Below, in pieces: positions 36,390-47,100 of a stretch of DNA of 64,000 bases (position 1 is its first letter; every line of letters begins with the position of its first letter). The notes below the pieces were generated by a model that saw only the letters and a program-made list of their open reading frames with translations, did no database searches and was not told the DNA's origin. Location of the stretch: assembly GCF_022539505.1 (NCBI RefSeq), contig NC_061510.1, forward strand, positions 271,321,687 to 271,385,686. The letters are read 5' to 3'. The stretch is from Lolium rigidum (Eukaryota; Streptophyta; Magnoliopsida; Poales; Poaceae). A program made the position numbers and the translations under genes.

Positions 36390-37071
36390 GTATGTACCTC
36401 TTGGATAATTGTTGGGGTGACATGGGCATCCCAATCTGAGCTTTTGTCCATCCTTCATCTCATCACATCATTCTTCTCTCCCTACACTTGAAAACTTCCT
36501 TCATACAAAACTTCACATAATTTTCATTAGCAGCATTAGTGCAATCAAAATTAACAAATTCACTTTGGTTAAGTTCTACCACAAGTCAAACATACATTAA
36601 TACATTAGCTACTATAGCAACGTATTTTAAAATCTCTTTATATTAAAGAAACTTAAAAAGAAAAAGATTAAGAGGCAAATGCAAATAGTGGCATAAATCT
36701 ATCAAAACAGAACAACAGTTAAAGATCGATTTTTTTAGAAAATCCCCTGTTGCTCAAATCGAAAAGTGAAAAACTAATGAAAGTAAGATAATAACCTGGC
36801 GCATAGGCTCCAAAATTTTCAGATAAATACGACCTTCTGTCTGAGAATACGAATTTTTTGCCGAGAGCACAAAATCTGTTTCAGGACATCAACTTCCCCG
36901 AATCTTACGTTCTTCCTATTAGAGGCTATCCTTGGCACAAAATGAAATAAAAAGGTTAAGGAGAGGTTATTACAGAGGTAAAAACTTCCAAGACTCAACA
37001 AAAGAAAAATTACAGAAATAAAAGATGGGTGCTTTCTTTAACGCTTTTCAGCTAGACGCAGAAAGCTTGAA
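36390..37071 (-). other. Non-coding internal part of element E
   Basis: AT-rich with no ORF. Just after the stop of the upstream ORF (minus strand, 37030-37071) it has CTTTCTGCGTCTAGCTGAAA then GCGTTAAAGAAA, almost the same as the post-stop block of B (7859-7890), so E and B share this segment. Confidence 0.7.
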
Positions 37072-37683
37072 TCAAGTATTTTCTAGTGAAGAAGCATCAA
37101 GATCAACGCCAGAAGGTTTTTCAACAAGGAATTGTATTTCATCCATATAAGTTTTAGAAGACCCTCTCTCAACACTCTTGGGTTCACTACTTTCATTAAA
37201 TGGGTTTTCACGAACAATCCAATCAAAATTCTTTTGCAAAGCCTCATGCATTCCTACGAGTTTGAAAGGTATTGGTATTTTGATTTCCTCCCTATTTTTA
37301 GGTTTGGTTTTGTCCATCTTTTCAAGTGTACCAATAACATCTACACATGATCCTTGCATCTTAAACCGATCAAAGACTTTTCTAGGTTCTATAACAACCT
37401 CTATAAATTCTTTAAGCAAAGTTTTCACAATAAAATCCTCAACTTCATGAAGTTTAAGAAACATTTGCTGCATTATGGGGTTAAGGTTAACAAACTTAGC
37501 CTCCAACCCTTGAACTAAATAAGCTGCAACAGTTTTATAATTAGGAGTAAGTTCTACTAAAGATATATCCTTAATATCTTTGTGCTTACTAACATGATTA
37601 AAGAATTATGCGATGTTATCTCTCCTAATTATAGAACCATTACCTATTGATAAGTGTTTCAGAATGTACTTAGGGATGAACAT
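37072..37683 (-). pseudogene. Gag-position ORF of element E with one in-frame stop
   Basis: Reading from the ATG at 37683, one frame runs to the stop near 37072 and is broken only by a TAA at 37606-37608. The intact part from 37506 is 144 residues: a helical, charged segment (VNLNPIMQQMFLKLHEVEDF), a basic middle (KMDKTKPKNREE) and a C-terminus DLDASSLENT that echoes DIDAPSLDNT at the end of B's gag-like protein. I do not recognise a defined domain. Position after the primer site and the C-terminal echo suggest a diverged gag-like protein; this is inference. Confidence 0.55.
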
Positions 37684-37850
37684 AATGAGCTAAAAATAAA
37701 GAAACAAAATAAAAACTATAAAAGGAACTAATTTTTTTTGTGTTTTTGATAAAAAAGAAGCAAACAAGACAAAGTAAAATAAACTAAGCGAAACAATAAC
37801 AAAGTAAATAGATTGGAGATGAGAGACTCCCCTTGCAGAAATCCTCTTTC

Positions 37851-37943
37851 TCCCCGGCAACGGCGCTAGAAAAAGAGTTGTTACCGTGGGAGTTGGCAAT
37901 CTCTGTGGTGTAACTTTTCTTCAGTTCGCTGGCAACGGCGCCA
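37851..37943 (-). repeat. Duplicated tRNA-Asp primer sites of element E
   Basis: The LTR-proximal copy is at 37926-37943 (minus TGGCGCCGTTGCCAGCGA, with mismatches at its 3' side), 14 nt from the LTR. The distal copy is at 37851-37868 (minus TAGCGCCGTTGCCGGGGA). The spacing of 75 nt and the A at position 2 of the distal copy are nearly the same as in element B. Confidence 0.75.
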
Positions 37944-37957
37944 GAAAAAGAGCTTCA

Positions 37958-39527
37958 TGTTAAGCAGAGCACGCAGTTAGGAAACCCCAAGAGGAAGGTA
38001 TGATGAGCACAACAGCAAATTTTTCCTCAGTAAGAAATCAAGGTTTAATCGACTAGTAGAAGAAAGAAATCACTTCAGAAGGTGTTGCTGGCTGACTTTG
38101 GCAGGGCGCACTACCGGTGTCAGCAACAACGTGGAACCTGCACACAACACAACCAAACGTTGCCCAAACTTATAGTGAGGTTTTCAATCTCACTGGTTTT
38201 GCTGAAAATACGTTGCCCCAACTTATAGTGTGGAAAAAGATGTTTGTTTGCAGTGAAATAAAGAAAACAGTGCTTTGCAGTAGATGGTTTTATCAGTGTA
38301 AAAGAAAGGATTGGGGTCCATAGTTCACTAGAGGTGTCTCTCCATAAAGATAAATAACATGATGGGTAAAAAAATTACAGCTGGGCAATTAACATAATAA
38401 AGACCATACATGACAAGATGATTATTATGAGATTTATTTGGGCATTACAACAAGATTCATAGACCGTAATCCAACTGCATCTATGACTAATAATCCAACT
38501 TCCAGTTAGCATCCGCACCTCTTTCAGTATTAAGTTGCAAGCAACAGATTATTGCATTAAGTAAAGTGTGTAAAGTAAACAATAGAATTATCCTTGGATA
38601 AATCATTGTTGTTTTCTCCCTAGTAGCAACATCGCATCTACAACCTTAGAAGTTATTGTCACTCTCCCAGATTACTAGAGGCATGAACCCACTATCGAGC
38701 ATAAATACTCCCTCTTGGAGTCACAAACACATACTTGGCCAGAGCATCTACTAGCAATGGAGATGCAAGATCACAAATAACATATAACAAGTCTATAATT
38801 AATCTCAACCATAGTATTCAATATTCATCGTATCCCAGCAAACACAACATGTAGCATTACTTAAAGATGATCCTGATTATGATAGGCAGCTCACAAGATC
38901 TAAACATGAAGCATAAAGTGGAGAAGACAACCATCTAACTACTGCTATGGACCCGTATCCAGAGATGAACTACTCACACATCACTTCGGAGGCGGGCATG
39001 GCGATGTAGAGGCCTCCAGTGATGATCTCCCTCTCCGGAAGGGTGCCGGGAAGAGCTTCAGAACCCTCCCGAGCTAGGGTCGACGATGGCGGCGATGACG
39101 GAAATTTTCGTGGATGGAGGCTCGGGTATTTAGGTTTTTCCCGATCATATGAATATATAGGCGGAAGGGCGAGGTCGGTGGGCGCCCGAGGGGCCCACAC
39201 CACCCCTTGGTGCGGCCAGGGAGGGTCCCGCGCCTAGGCATGGAGTGGCCACCTCCCGGCTCTTCTCCGTCTCTCCTTTGGACTTCATCTTCGTGACTGT
39301 AAAATAGGAACTTCTGCTTTCGTTTCGTCCAATTCCGAGAATATTTCCTGTACAACTTTTCTAAAACAAAAAAACAACAGAAAGCAGGAACTGACACTGT
39401 GGCATCTTGTCAACAGGTTAGTTCCAGAAAATGCATAAAAATGCCACGAAGTGTAAACAAACCATATAGAAATTGGTGTAAAACAAGCATGGAGCATAAA
39501 AAATTATAGATACGTTGCAACGTATCA
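37958..39527 (-). repeat. 5' LTR of element E (1570 bp)
   Basis: On the minus strand it starts TGATACGTTGCAACGTATC, an 18-bp perfect palindrome after the first T, and ends ..CTCTGCTTAACA. It has the usual parts: a GC-rich region near 39000-39260 with a minus-strand TATATATTC and a primer site beyond its inner end. The partner LTR is not in the window. Confidence 0.8.
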
Positions 39528-39532
39528 GTTTC

Positions 39533-40378
39533 AGGCACCCAGGTGTCATCGCCCCGGAGGATCAAGGCTGGGGAGAAAGAAGTCGAAGCCCCGGCAGAGG
39601 ATGGAGGGGCATACCATGCTGCACAACGACTACTTCGCAGATGACGCAACACGGGCCGGCAATTTTCAGCGCCGGTATAGGATGGGCAAGGGTTTGTTCA
39701 TTAATATCCTCCATGGCGTTCGAGAGTTCGGCCCATACTTCAAGTTGACACACGACGTTGTAGGCATTGTCGGGTTCTCGTTGATTCAGAACTGCACCAC
39801 CGCCATGAGGATGCTTGCATACGGATCACACAATGACATCAACATGTTGCAGCAGTCTCCGGTGTTCAGCAAACTAGTGAAAGGTCATGCTCCACCATGC
39901 AACTATGAGATCCATGGCCACCAATATACCAAAGGCTATCCAAAATGAGCCACTTTTGTCAAAATAATCCCGGGTCCATCAGATCAGAAGAATTGCCACT
40001 TTGCTTCGTGACAGGAGGCTTGCAGGAAGAATATCGAGCGGACATTTGGTGTGCTTCAAGCTCAATTTGTAATTTTCCGGTACCCTGCTCTAAGTTGGTC
40101 TCATGACCAAATGTGGGAGGTGATACAGGTTTGTGTGATCATGCACAACATGATCATCGAGGATGACCGCAAGAATCATTTAAGGAGACATGTTGATACC
40201 TATGAGTGTCAGGGCCCTCTTACGGAGGTTGGTCATGAGGTGCCTGTAGATTTTGTTGATTTTCTTTGCCATGCACGCAAAGATCCGTGACAGCAATTTT
40301 CACGAGCAACTTCAAAATGATCTCGTTGAGCATATATGGAGAATCAACAGATTATCAACAAATGCGGCGGCACCTTGA
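39533..40378 (+). pseudogene. PIF/Harbinger transposase relic, catalytic core deleted
   Basis: Strong similarity to plant PIF/Harbinger DDE transposases. 39601-39945 gives [20 protein letters not shown] and [12 protein letters not shown], then jumps straight to [15 protein letters not shown], so the section with the first catalytic Asp is deleted. The second Asp (codon 39835-39837) and the Glu in NIERTFGVLQ (codon 40036-40038) remain. The same frame continues to 40290 with YPALSWSHDQMWEVIQVCVI and MHNMIIEDD, broken by two stops (near 39946 and 40010). A final shift leads to LQNDLVEHIWRINRL, ending near 40378. The left end is cut by element E. It cannot be active. The partner Myb-like ORF of such elements is not seen. 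Confidence 0.85.
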
Positions 40379-40648
40379 TCTAGCCTCATTTATTACATTT
40401 GTTTTAGTTTTTTATTGTTTGTTGTATTTTAATTTGAAAACAATTTTGATAAACATATTTATTTGTATGCTATGTTTAATAAATGGTTGTGTTTTCGAAA
40501 ACCCTAAAAAAAAGTTTGAGGACGATGTTTGGGAGACGCGGCTGAAAAGCAACATCCTCCAAACGTTACACGAACAAAACACGTCCCCAAACACTTGATC
40601 TGACGCCATTTGGGGAAGCTTTGGACGACGCGGCTGGAGATGCTCTTA
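40379..40648 (+). other. 3' end of the Harbinger element with TIR-like terminus
   Basis: Non-coding sequence after the transposase ends in CGGCTGGAGATGCTC followed by TTA (40646-40648). GAGCATCTCCAG-type ends with a TTA/TAA target duplication fit PIF/Harbinger. The matching left end is outside the window or lost. Confidence 0.5.
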
Positions 40649-42211
40649 AAATCTGACCACACTAATGACACTGGACGACGGTGTTTGTACACCGTTTCCT
40701 TCATGGACGAGTCGTTTTGGAAAACCTTTTTCTAGAGTATAGGTGGCGTCACCACTAGTGGAGCTCTTGCTGGGGCGAAGTCTTTGATTGTTTTGACTAG
40801 GATTTTATTTTCTTTATCTTCCTTTTTCTGTTTTTTCGGCTGTGTACATCTTTAATCTGTAGACTTACCAAAACATTATTTTATTGTAATGCTAAATATA
40901 GCTGGTACCATTGTGATATTAATATTTTTTTATTGAAAGAGAATATTGCATGTCGTGAACAGGACTAACCCATGAGCCGTCTCGAACATTTGAGCTATAC
41001 TATGTTTCTAGCTCGTATATATGCGCAGCAGCAGCGGGATAGCGTAGCAGGAGCAACAGTAAAATATGTAACGTGACATCCTCCGACGTACTACAGCGAA
41101 TGTCGTGTGCATAGTGCTGTTCACGCATGCAGTCGCCACTCGGCATTATGTACACGGAAGAAGGAACATCGTGCATAGCAGCAGTGCTACGACGTATGCC
41201 TGCGGTTCGATCCAAGCGCAAGGGGCCAAGGCCGGGCGGCTCGCCCCGCATGCCGACCGGTCCATGCAGGAGCCAGAGCGCCGGCCCCGCGAGCTGGAAT
41301 ACTTGTCGGCGGTCAGGCACGCAAGCGCGATGGAGACCGGCGAGCACATCGGAGTCGGCGCCGGCCGGGCGGCGTATTCCTGGCTTGTCCCGGCGTGGCG
41401 TGGCCCGGGGAGAGGGACGAGACGAGTCGCCGGCCGATCAGATGGGACGGGGCGCGTCAAAGGCTGCGCCGGCACTGACGCGACGCTGGGCCTGCCTGAC
41501 TGCATGCGACGGGAGCGGTAGAGTAGACGGACGTAGGGAGTAGTCTTGCCGGTCGCGGTCGCCGGGGGGCACCGGCATGGCATGGCAGCGACAAGAACAC
41601 ATCAGCTGAGCTCGGGCCAGGGCTATGGGTGTAGATAGGCGCCTGTTTGCCGCCGCCTCGGTTTAGGGACCCTTGTCCTCTACGTGCTCTCTTCCCTAGG
41701 TGATCACATGCATCTTCTTCCTTCCTTCCTTTGCCATCTCCGATTCTCGGCGGACCCAAAGCCAGCAGCTGAACAACGTGAAAAGCGTTCAAATACTCTG
41801 GTTACTTTTCACCATTACCGTAGTTTTTCCAGACTTCCAGCGTGCTAATCTACGGTTCTGTAAAAGCAAGCGGCAAAAAGCACGCTGCAAAGTTGCAAGG
41901 TTGATCTGCATATTATCGTATAATAGTATCAGACGTATGATTTATGATACTATTGTATGATGTCATCTCTGCAATGCATGATATCATGTTTTAGTATCAT
42001 ATTTTGCTTATATTTTTGATCTGAATTTTAAAGTGAAAAGTGTATACAAGATCTATTCGATATTGATTTTCTAGTTATATGTGCTATACAAGACCTGTGA
42101 TACAACTATGCTCTCGCTCATCATTAATGAAATGCATGATACTTCTATTGTGAGTAGTATTAGTAGAAGCATGCTAATGTTGTTGGAATAGCACTTGCAA
42201 AAGTCTTATCA
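40649..42211. other. Unassigned intergenic sequence with a GC-rich island
   Basis: 40649-41000 is T-rich and resembles the 3' end of a decayed LINE (TTTTTTCGGCTGTGTACATC near 40830), without proof. 41190-41660 is GC-rich and CpG-rich, with ORFs of up to about 145 codons on both strands but no recognisable protein or codon signal. 41900-42180 is AT-rich with repeated ATGATAC/GTATCAT words. Nothing here is supported as a gene. Confidence 0.4.
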
Positions 42212-42216
42212 TATTT

Positions 42217-43271
42217 GTTGGATAATTAGGCACAATTTCCATGATTAATTCCAGAATATAAAACATGATGGCAGCAACTACTAACATGTGAAACTCAAAC
42301 ATACTAGATGCATTAATCAACATGAGTAGCAGCAGCGCAAACGGTAAAGCATCCATCGCTAAACAGATCGAGATATGTCGCACGTACCGATCTGGTGGTG
42401 GTAGCGGTGGAGGTGTAGCAGACGATGTCGCAGCAGTAACGTTGTTGATGACAACGTTGTTGACGACGGGTCGAAGTAGACGGCGTTGAAGATGACGGTA
42501 GGCAGCACCGCCCGACTTGGACGGAAGGCGACCCGTGATGAAGAGCTTGAGCAGTCGCGCAGAGCGCTTCCCAAAAACCTAATTCGCCCTCTCCCGTACA
42601 GGATCGCAAGGACGAGCGGTTCCGGAGACCTGCTCTCCCGTTCGTCGATGCACGTCGGCTCGCGGGATGGAGTAGGCTATGATGGCGGCTCAAGCAGAGA
42701 GAGGTGGAAACCCTAACTCGTGTATTGGATGTGTTTCTGCGGCAGCCGGGCAGGAGATTATATAGGCTCGGGAAACCCTAGGCAACGTGGGCCACGCCCA
42801 CGTCGCACGAACGTTTCGAGTCGGTTACAGATAGCCCACGATCCGGGAGCGACCCGAACCGACTAACTGCGATGCGTCCGTCTAGGACTCTGTTCGTTTT
42901 CCTGAGCTGCAAAAAGTAAGGAACGAGGCTCAATCCACTCACCACGAGCGCGGCGCGCGTCGTGACGTGACGTGTCGTGTCGAGTCGAGTCGAGTCGAGT
43001 CGAGACGAGCGAGCGAGGAGGAGGAGGAGCGCGCGTGTAGCACTCCTATTCTCACTCACTTACTAGTGGTGGAACAACCCACCTTATAAGGTGGTCTAAC
43101 TTCCTCCCAACTTTCCATGTGGGACTAAACTTCCCACCTCTTGCCACTCCCTAGTGAGCTGCCACCAACTTGGGCTCAAACTCACATGGCTGCCACTATG
43201 TGGGCTTTGAGATTTATAGGAAAAACTGAAATCTAATTTGGGCCACTAAAAGTGGGCCCAATATTTCAACA
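42217..43271 (-). repeat. 3' LTR of element F (1055 bp)
   Basis: On the plus strand TGTTGGATAATTAGG .. CCCAATATTTCAACA. The ends TGTTG/CAACA form a 5-bp inverted repeat. A minus-strand TATA box (CTATATAAT, about 42756-42765) is present. A block near 42870-42985 and several GTCGA repeat units are absent from the other LTR, which explains the 116-bp length difference. Confidence 0.9.
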
Positions 43272-43874
43272 ATCCCCCACCAGATCTCAAATCCCATTTA
43301 GAGATTTACCAATACTCGCTGCTTGTTTATATACCAGTGTTTCAGCGGAGGCTGTTAAGTTGAACTTCCGCCTAGAACCTTAAGCTACATCCACTCACAC
43401 TTGAACAATGGACTAAGCCTTGAATTGCAAGTTTTGCGTGAACGAGGGTTTCACTCAAAGTCATGACCGGTACATGGCTGCCGGTAGCCTACCCCGCGGG
43501 TGAAGCATATGCGTCATACTTCATGGTCTCTTCATGAGTTTACTAGAGATCACGCAAATCTCATAGATTGCGACGTTTAACAATCGGACTCATATAGGTG
43601 TGTTATTTCAAGAATGCTCTGTAGGACAGCATCTTTGCTAAAATAGCCAACATAAACACATTAAGGCTTGTTGCCAACCTGCCTTACAGCACCTGAGAGT
43701 TGTGCATCTTCACATAGAGAGGGTTACATAATACTCTCCTCAATTAAACCACTAGTTTGTTCTTCCCAGGTCCTAATTCACGGGATCTCCGATCACAAAG
43801 GTTGGGTTACCACTATGGCGTAACATCAACGGGTCTCAAACCCATCTCCCTCGATGCACTTTCTATCACATTAC
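43272..43874 (-). other. 3' untranslated part of element F
   Basis: Between the F LTR and element G. The edge reads GGTGGGGGAT on the minus strand, the polypurine tract of F. No ORF is supported. It ends with ATTAC (43870-43874), one copy of the G target duplication; F resumes at 48851. Confidence 0.8.
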
Positions 43875-44098
43875 TGTTGAAGGACATTCTCTGTATAGCA
43901 ATGTATGTACCGTGTCATGTACTGTAATTGTAACCACTTGACTTAGTCCACAGGCAGTTAGATCTGAGCGAGGTTGTAGCATAGTGGGAGAGGCCTCAAC
44001 GGCACGATCGGCACGACCTGTGCCACACTCTGTATAAATGTAACACTGACTCCAGGCAATGAAAGTGTGCGAGTGTTGCAATTGTGTGTAATTCAGTT
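43875..44098 (+). repeat. 5' LTR of element G (224 bp)
   Basis: TGTTGAAGGACATTC .. GTAATTCAGTT. The target duplication places the end at CAGTT, so the termini are TG..TT rather than TG..CA. A TATA box (TATAAAT) is at 44033-44039. Identical to 48627-48850. Confidence 0.85.
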
Positions 44099-44110
44099 TG
44101 GTATCAGAGC
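44099..44110 (+). other. Primer-binding site of element G (initiator tRNA-Met)
   Basis: TGGTATCAGAGC directly abuts the LTR as bounded by the ATTAC duplication. Confidence 0.92.
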
Positions 44111-44150
44111 CACACCCTCCCTCTCTTCTTCCCTCCCCATCCTCTTGGCC

Positions 44151-47100
44151 ATGGCGAACTCAGACGATGAGACCACGCCTAGTCGTCATCTTGCTAGTAC
44201 CTCTGTGCAGCTGCTTCCCTCCCCTCCCACTACGGACGGCATCGACATCACCCGCTTCATCAAGTTCAAGCTCGACGCTGAGATCGGCAACTACAACAAG
44301 TGGCGCAACTTCTTCCTCTTCGTCCTCTCCAAGTTCAACGCACGTGATCATGTCGAGGAGGAAACCGATCCGCATCTGGCTGATGCGGCCTGGCGCTCCA
44401 CCGACGTCGACGTTGTCATCTGGATCTACACCACCATCTCCGATGAACTCCAGGACGTCATCCTCCAAGCCGACAGCACAGCCTTCACCGCCTGGCGCGC
44501 CCTCGAGCACTTCTTCACCGCGAACGCCGAAGGACGCGAGATCCACCTCGACAAAGAGTTCCACAGCATCAAGCAGGGCGATCTGGGTGTGATCGCGTAC
44601 TGCCGCAAGCTCAAGAGTGTCGCTGATCAACTCGGGGACGTCGGCGCCCCTGTCAGCGACAAGAAACTCACGATGCGCCTCATCGACGGCCTCGATCGGC
44701 GGTTCAAGACGCAGAGCGAGCTTCTGTCAGGAGGCACGCCATTTCCTTCGTTCATGCAGGCCCAGTCTCGTCTCCAACTCGCCGAGCAGAAACTCAAGGC
44801 CGAGGCTGCGGAGCCTCCTCAAGTCCTGCACGCCAACACCACCGCCAACCATGCCTCCGACGCGCCAGGGTACCGCTTCAACGGCAACTGCTATGCATGC
44901 GGCGCACCTGGGCACATGGCCCGCAACTGCACTCGCGGCGGTGGCCAACACGGTTACGCGCAGCAGGGCCGCGGCGGTCGAACCCAGTTCGGGCGCGGCG
45001 GCCATCCCATGTACAACCACCAGCAGCAAGGGCACGGTGGCCAGAACACCTACGGCAACCACGGCTACAACGGCCATGGCCGTGGCCGTGGGCGTGGACG
45101 CGGCGACTTCGGCGGCCGTGGCGGGCCTCACCCCGGCTACGGACAGCCTCAACCTTATGGGTACGGCCAGCAGCAGCAGACGTACCAGCAGCAGCCGTAC
45201 CAGCAGCAGCAGTGGGTGCCGCCCAACGCCACTGGCGTTCTCGGCCCTCGCCCTGGCGTGCACTCTCAGGTGTACCCCGTGATCGCCACCAACCCTGCTC
45301 CGCCCATGGCTTCTGCGCTCATGCCGCCACCAGCCTCGTCGTACGACTACTCGGCCATGTTCAGCTCTGCACCCAGCAACACCACCGGCCTGTACCCCGG
45401 CGGCGAATGGGTCATGGATTCCGGCGCCACCACCCACGTCACCAACAGCCAAGGTAACCTCACCTCGTTTCATTCTCCAACAGGTTTAGATTCTCATAGC
45501 ATTGTTGTAGGCAATGGGTCTAAAATGCCTATTTACTCCATCGGTTCCACCACACTTACACCACATCCGTTTCAGCTTCATCATGTCCTTTTTTCACCTG
45601 CACTCATTAAGAATCTAATCTCCGTTAGAAAATTCACCCGCGATAATTCTGTTTCCGTTGAGTTTGACCCCTATGGTTTCTTTGTGAAGGACCTAGCCAC
45701 CAAGCAAATCCTCATGCGCTCCAGTAGCAGCGGCGAGCTCTACCCCTTCTACGGCGACCTCCAGTTTCCCGATGTGGCCTTGACAGTCTCCTCCACCCGC
45801 GATCTGTGGCACAGCAGGCTTGGCCATCCAAGCTCCAGTAGTCTTTCCAAGTTATCTAGTTTTCTTCCACCATCATGTAATAAGTATAGTGCTCCGTCTC
45901 CTATTTGTGAGGCCTGCAAGTTAGGGAAACAACCGAGACTTTCCTTTCCCACCTCTTCTAGCTTTACTACATCTCCCTTCCAAATTATACATTGTGATCT
46001 TTGGACGGCCCCTGTTGTTAGTTTTTCTGGAAATAAATATTATCTTATTATTGTTGATGATTTCTCGCACTATGCGTGGTCTTTTCCTCTGCAAACCAAA
46101 TCAGACACATTCCCAACCCTGCAGCGATTCATAACCTACATTAAAACTCAATTTCATACCGTCATCAAATGTGTTCAATGTGATAACGGAGGCGAGTTCC
46201 TCAACCATTCTCTTCGATCCTTCTTCTCTGTCAATGGAATTTCCTTCCGCCTTTCCTGCCCTCACACCTCTCCCCAGAACGGCAAAGCCGAGCGCATGCT
46301 CCGAACTATCAACGATATCATCCGCACTCTCCTTGTCCAAAGTCATCTACCACCGGAGTTTTGGGTCGAAGCCCTTCACACTGCCACACATCTCATCAAC
46401 ATTCGACCGTCTCGTGCAATCAATCATGCCACTCCTCACTTCCTCCTCTTTCGTCAAGTTCCCTCCTATACTCATCTTCGCATCTTTGGATGTCTATGTT
46501 ACCCAAACTTATATGCCACGACTGACCACAAACTCCAACCACGTTCTACACGTTGTGTCTTCATTGGGTACCCACGGGAACACAAAGGGTACAGGTGTTT
46601 TGACCTCTCTTCGCGTCGAGTCATTGTGTCGCGCCATGTCATTTTTGATGAATCCGTATTTCCCTATGCTCCTCCACAGCTTGCCACACCATCCTCCACA
46701 GAGCCCCCAGCCACACAAGATCCACGCTACAATCTCCCACGGATCCAACTCTCCCCACCTGTCACCGAATATCCCTCGGGATCCGTGCCGATCGGATCCT
46801 CCTCGTCGTCTGCACCTCGTACTGACGGAGCCACTGCCACCACGTCCCAATCCTCCTCGACTGCCACTCCCGAGCCCCACTTGAGCCCACCTGCTACCCA
46901 CCTGAGCCCTCCTCCCTCCACTCCGGATGCGCCACGTGCTCAGCACCTGCCACTCAACGCTGTTCCGGTACAGCCACCCGATAATGCACACAGAATGGTC
47001 ACACGAGCCAAAAACGGATTTTTGCTGCCACGCCGTCTATTTAATCTGTCTACTGCCACACACACCACTACTATTTCTCCCCTTCCATCCACGTACCGCC

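Larger units (their letters stand above)
4626..39527 (-). mobile_element. Element E: minus-strand LTR retrotransposon split by three insertions
   Basis: Pieces are the 5' LTR (37958-39527), tRNA-Asp primer sites (37926-37943 and 37851-37868), a broken ORF (37072-37683), non-coding internal sequence (36390-37071, 34500-34763) and a 3' piece (4626-5245). It is interrupted by a solo LTR (34764-36389), by element B with its own nested load (5246-34495) and, on the left, by element A. The 3' LTR is off the window or lost. The base after the LTR starts GTTTC, and the sequence beyond is PIF/Harbinger transposase, so E entered that transposon. Confidence 0.65.

Noticed and set aside
41200..41230. GGTTCGATCC resembling a tRNA B box near 41207
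   Set aside because: No A box at the right distance and no cloverleaf can be drawn from the flanks; it sits in GC-rich sequence where such words are common.
44067..44150. Extension of the element G polyprotein upstream to a GTG at 44067
   Set aside because: This part lies in the LTR and primer site; the first ATG after the primer site (44151) fits the gag start of the lineage.
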